From Campylobacterota bacterium (GTDB lineage: Bacteria > Campylobacterota > Campylobacteria > Campylobacterales > Nitratiruptoraceae): a stretch of DNA of 64,000 bases. Below, in pieces: positions 61,902 through 64,000 of this stretch; positions within the stretch are counted from its first letter, which is position 1; each line of letters starts with the position of its first letter. The DNA is taken from contig JAADDW010000020.1 in NCBI GenBank assembly GCA_013153715.1, positions 1 to 64,000 of the forward strand, in the 5' to 3' direction. The translations under genes were made by a program, and so were the position numbers. Under the pieces are notes generated by a model. The model was not told the DNA's origin. It ran no database searches and saw nothing but the letters and a program-made list of their open reading frames with translations.

Positions 61902-62417
61902 TTAGGAATTTTCTTTTTGTTGTCGGATATTTTCAAGCAGAGTAACGAAATTCTGTTTCGGCGCATTCCATACATAGAGTAGGTTGCGCAACGGAGCTGT
62001 CCAGACCGATAGAAGCATACCGAGGAGCTCCTCTTTGCTCGGGAGCTTGGAGTAGGCCTCTATCTTCTTCTCGTCAACCACTTCTCCTTCAAAATAGCCC
62101 TGTTTGACGGCGAAGTGATCCTTATTCTCCTTGGCAAACTCTGTAACAACCTTTGCCAAGGTGACAAGATCGTCGCCCCAGACTAGGAGATTGGTATCTT
62201 TGAGGGTGAAATTCTCGATACCGTTGTTCCTCAAGGCGATCATGGCGAGGGTATTTTTGACGACCCTCACTTTGAGGCCTTTCTCCCGGGCAGATTTCCG
62301 AAGGACTTCCAGTTGAGGTACGCTCATACCTTTGTAGTCGCAGTCGATAATAGCGACTCCCTCTCTGAACTCATCTGTGAGGTATGAAACTACCTCCTCT
62401 TTCTGCGCCCGTGTCAA
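61902..62417 (-). CDS. rplJ: 50S ribosomal protein L10
   Basis: 171 residues: IDCDYKGMSVPQLEVLRKSA and LKVRVVKNTLAMIAL are typical. The C-terminal helix that holds L7/L12 dimers follows. The start codon is a TTG at 62417 with AGGAGG 8 nt upstream, a rare choice for a highly expressed ribosomal gene. The start codon may limit its output relative to rplL. Confidence 0.95.
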   Translation of the reverse strand: MTRAQKEEVVSYLTDEFREGVAIIDCDYKGMSVPQLEVLRKSAREKGLKVRVVKNTLAMIALRNNGIENFTLKDTNLLVWGDDLVTLAKVVTEFAKENKDHFAVKQGYFEGEVVDEKKIEAYSKLPSKEELLGMLLSVWTAPLRNLLYVWNAPKQNFVTLLENIRQQKENS

Positions 62418-62495
62418 ACTTTTTACCTCCTTTCCGACAGAAGACTTCAGGCAGGTCTTATCTGTGTGCCCACCATCTTCAGTCTAAGATACAGG
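62418..62495 (-). promoter_or_regulatory. Candidate ribosomal protein L10 leader
   Basis: The 78-nt gap between rplA and rplJ contains GACCTGCC within AAGAC/GTCTT complementary arms. Ribosomal L10 leaders use related kink-turn structures with a CCTGCC core, where L10 or the L10-L12 complex represses translation. This call rests on position and partial sequence match only. Confidence 0.45.
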
Positions 62496-63203
62496 TTACC
62501 CCCTAATATCCATAAGCTCTTGTGTGTCGAGCTCTAGGGCTGGACTCATGGTCAAGGAGAGAGCCCCATGTCTGATATAGCGCCCCTTGGCGGCGGCAGG
62601 TTTCATCTTGTTGATCTGGGCTACAAAGGTCTCCAGATTCTCCTTGAGTTGCTCTGGAGAGAAGCTGGCCTTTCCAATACCTGCGTGGATATTCCCCTTC
62701 TTATCGACTCGGAAATTGACCTGTCCCGCCTTGGCGTTTTTGACAGCTTTGCAGACATCCATTGTCACCGTTCCGGTCTTGGGGTTGGGCATGAGACCCT
62801 TGGGTCCGAGGATACGACCGATCTTTCCAACCAATCCCATCATGTCTGGGGTGGCGATGGCTATATCGAAGTCGATCTTCCCTCCCTGGATCTCTTCGAT
62901 GAGCTCTTCGGCTCCCACAATATCGGCTCCGCACTCTCTGGCTTCGTCGGCTTTAGCCCCCTTGGCGAAGACGGCTACCCGTACACTCTTCCCTGTGCCG
63001 TGGGGGAGGACGACGGAACCCCGGATCATTTGGTCGGCATGGCGGGGATCGACTCCGAGTCTGAGGGCCAGCTCTACAGTCTCATCGAACTTGGCCGATT
63101 TCAGCTCTCTCACCTTCTCCACCGCCTCGCTGACGCTATATCTCTTTCCCTTTTCTATCTTTTCCAAAAGGGCTCTGTATCTCTTTGAATGTTTTTTAGC
63201 CAT
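62496..63203 (-). CDS. rplA: 50S ribosomal protein L1
   Basis: 235 residues, full length. Typical segments are [54 protein letters not shown] and [18 protein letters not shown]. It binds 23S rRNA at the L1 stalk. It lies between rplK and rplJ in the canonical order. Confidence 0.97.
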   Translation of the reverse strand: MAKKHSKRYRALLEKIEKGKRYSVSEAVEKVRELKSAKFDETVELALRLGVDPRHADQMIRGSVVLPHGTGKSVRVAVFAKGAKADEARECGADIVGAEELIEEIQGGKIDFDIAIATPDMMGLVGKIGRILGPKGLMPNPKTGTVTMDVCKAVKNAKAGQVNFRVDKKGNIHAGIGKASFSPEQLKENLETFVAQINKMKPAAAKGRYIRHGALSLTMSPALELDTQELMDIRG

Positions 63204-63262
63204 TGAACTCTCCGCAACAATAATTTTTTGCTACCACTCTCTTTGAGATCCTGTGGTTCGGA

Positions 63263-63688
63263 TCAATCGACGATTTCGACCCCCATACTGCGACAGCTTC
63301 CAGCAATTGTCCGCTTTGCCGCCTCTAGGTCGTCTGTGTTGAGGTCGGGCATCTTCATCTTCGCTATCTCTTCCAGCTGGGCCTGGGTGATCTTCCCGAC
63401 CTTGTTTTTGAGGGGGTTGTCGCTCCCCTTCTGAATTCCAGCCGCCTTTTTGATAAGGTCGGTAGCTGGAGGTTGCTTTGTGATAAATGTAAAGCTTCTA
63501 TCGTTGTAGACCGTGATGACTACGGGGATATTGAACCCCATCATATCCTTGGTCCGCTCATTGAAGGCTTTACAGAACTCCATAATATTGACTCCCCGCT
63601 GTCCCAGGGCAGGGCCTACTGGAGGAGAGGGGTTCGCCTTTCCGGCAGGGATCTGGAGTTTAAATTGATCTACAATCTTCTTGGCCAT
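63263..63688 (-). CDS. rplK: 50S ribosomal protein L11
   Basis: 141 residues, full length. [36 protein letters not shown] and the ending [16 protein letters not shown] are the L11 signatures. It forms the GTPase-associated centre with L10 and stringent-response sensing. Confidence 0.97.
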   Translation of the reverse strand: MAKKIVDQFKLQIPAGKANPSPPVGPALGQRGVNIMEFCKAFNERTKDMMGFNIPVVITVYNDRSFTFITKQPPATDLIKKAAGIQKGSDNPLKNKVGKITQAQLEEIAKMKMPDLNTDDLEAAKRTIAGSCRSMGVEIVD

Positions 63689-63712
63689 ATCTATCCTTTC
63701 CGCTCTATAGAC

Positions 63713-64000
63713 TTAGATAATCTTCTCGACTTGGGTGTAGAGAATTTCGACAGGGGTGCTCCGACCGAAGATGGAGACATTGAGTTTCAATTTTCCATGT
63801 TCCATATCGTACTCTTCGACAACGCCTGTGAAGTTGGCGAAGGGTCCCTCGGTGATCCGGACCATCTCTCCCGGTTCGTAGGAGATCTTCGGTTTCGGAG
63901 CCCCTTTCTTCCGAGCTTTCTCCAGAATCTTCTTGACATCCTCCTCACTGATGGGAGTCGGTTTCTTCGACTCTCCGATAAATCGTCCCACCCGGGGGAG
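63713..64000 (-). CDS. nusG: Transcription termination/antitermination factor NusG, C-terminal part
   Basis: The gene runs off the right end of the window, and only the C-terminal region is present. [21 protein letters not shown] and the KOW domain ([42 protein letters not shown]) identify NusG. It modulates elongation by RNA polymerase and couples to Rho and ribosomes. It is 24 nt upstream of rplK. Confidence 0.95.
   Translation of the reverse strand, partial: LPRVGRFIGESKKPTPISEEDVKKILEKARKKGAPKPKISYEPGEMVRITEGPFANFTGVVEEYDMEHGKLKLNVSIFGRSTPVEILYTQVEKII

Overview
The window is a chromosomal segment of a Campylobacterota (Epsilonproteobacteria) organism. Several things suggest this: a separate but overlapping rpoB and rpoC next to rplKAJL, rpsL, rpsG and fusA; the recA-eno-FtsB-like-AMIN gene order; polyamine synthesis through carboxynorspermidine; ccoG; a YbeD-like DUF493 gene; many c-type cytochromes; and OmpR-type two-component systems. 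The gene content and moderate GC would suit a vent-type Sulfurovaceae relative such as Sulfurovum or Nitratifractor. That placement is inference; no search was possible. Genes are very tightly packed, with many ATGA, TAATG or GTGA junctions and several convergent genes whose 3' ends overlap.

Layout. 1-2054 is an AT-rich accessory segment that abuts tRNA-Leu. It holds a striking array of CCTACAC/GTGTAGG repeats in two opposed, helically phased arms, a 10-bp GTTGACTTTT repeat block, a BrnT/BrnA toxin-antitoxin pair and a truncated MntA-like nucleotidyltransferase. It looks like one end of an integrated element that continues left of the window. 2055-2536 is a cluster of five tRNA genes (Pro, His, Arg-UCG, Arg-UCU, Leu-UAG), all with encoded CCA. 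2.6-11.1 kb carries a DEAD-box helicase, DUF493, an RNase Z gene interrupted by an in-frame TGA, moaC, two secreted proteins, a hydrolase and the carboxynorspermidine genes. 11.1-15.0 kb has TrxC, four small cytochrome or cytochrome-like genes and a two-component system. 15.0-25.9 kb runs through polX, nudix, plsY, folB, a second two-component system, ferredoxin, ppx/gppA, bamA and a sirtuin.

25.9-26.5 kb is an unexplained hairpin-rich non-coding stretch. 26.5-41 kb has a flavin reductase, an EAL/HDOD protein, an M3 peptidase, a cation/proton antiporter, pyrC, a third two-component system, secreted proteins, an IS200/IS605 TnpB remnant with its right-end hairpin, and the AMIN/FtsB-like/eno/recA block. 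42.4-49.3 kb is a redox and sulfur-type cluster: a degenerate serine recombinase, ccoG, a NifX-like protein, a small membrane protein, an SQR-like flavoprotein, a rhodanese and a lipoprotein, followed by an MtfA-like peptidase and an orphan protein. 49.3 kb to the end is, on the minus strand, the nusG-rplKAJL-rpoBC-rpsLG-fusA block plus a cupin.

The most notable items are the phased repeat arrays at 50-293 and 637-690; the in-frame TGA inside an otherwise complete rnz gene beside tRNAs that all encode CCA; an unnamed module shared by two unlinked secreted proteins; a serine-recombinase-like protein that seems to have lost its catalytic arginine region upstream of ccoG; and the orphan hairpin-rich intergenic region.
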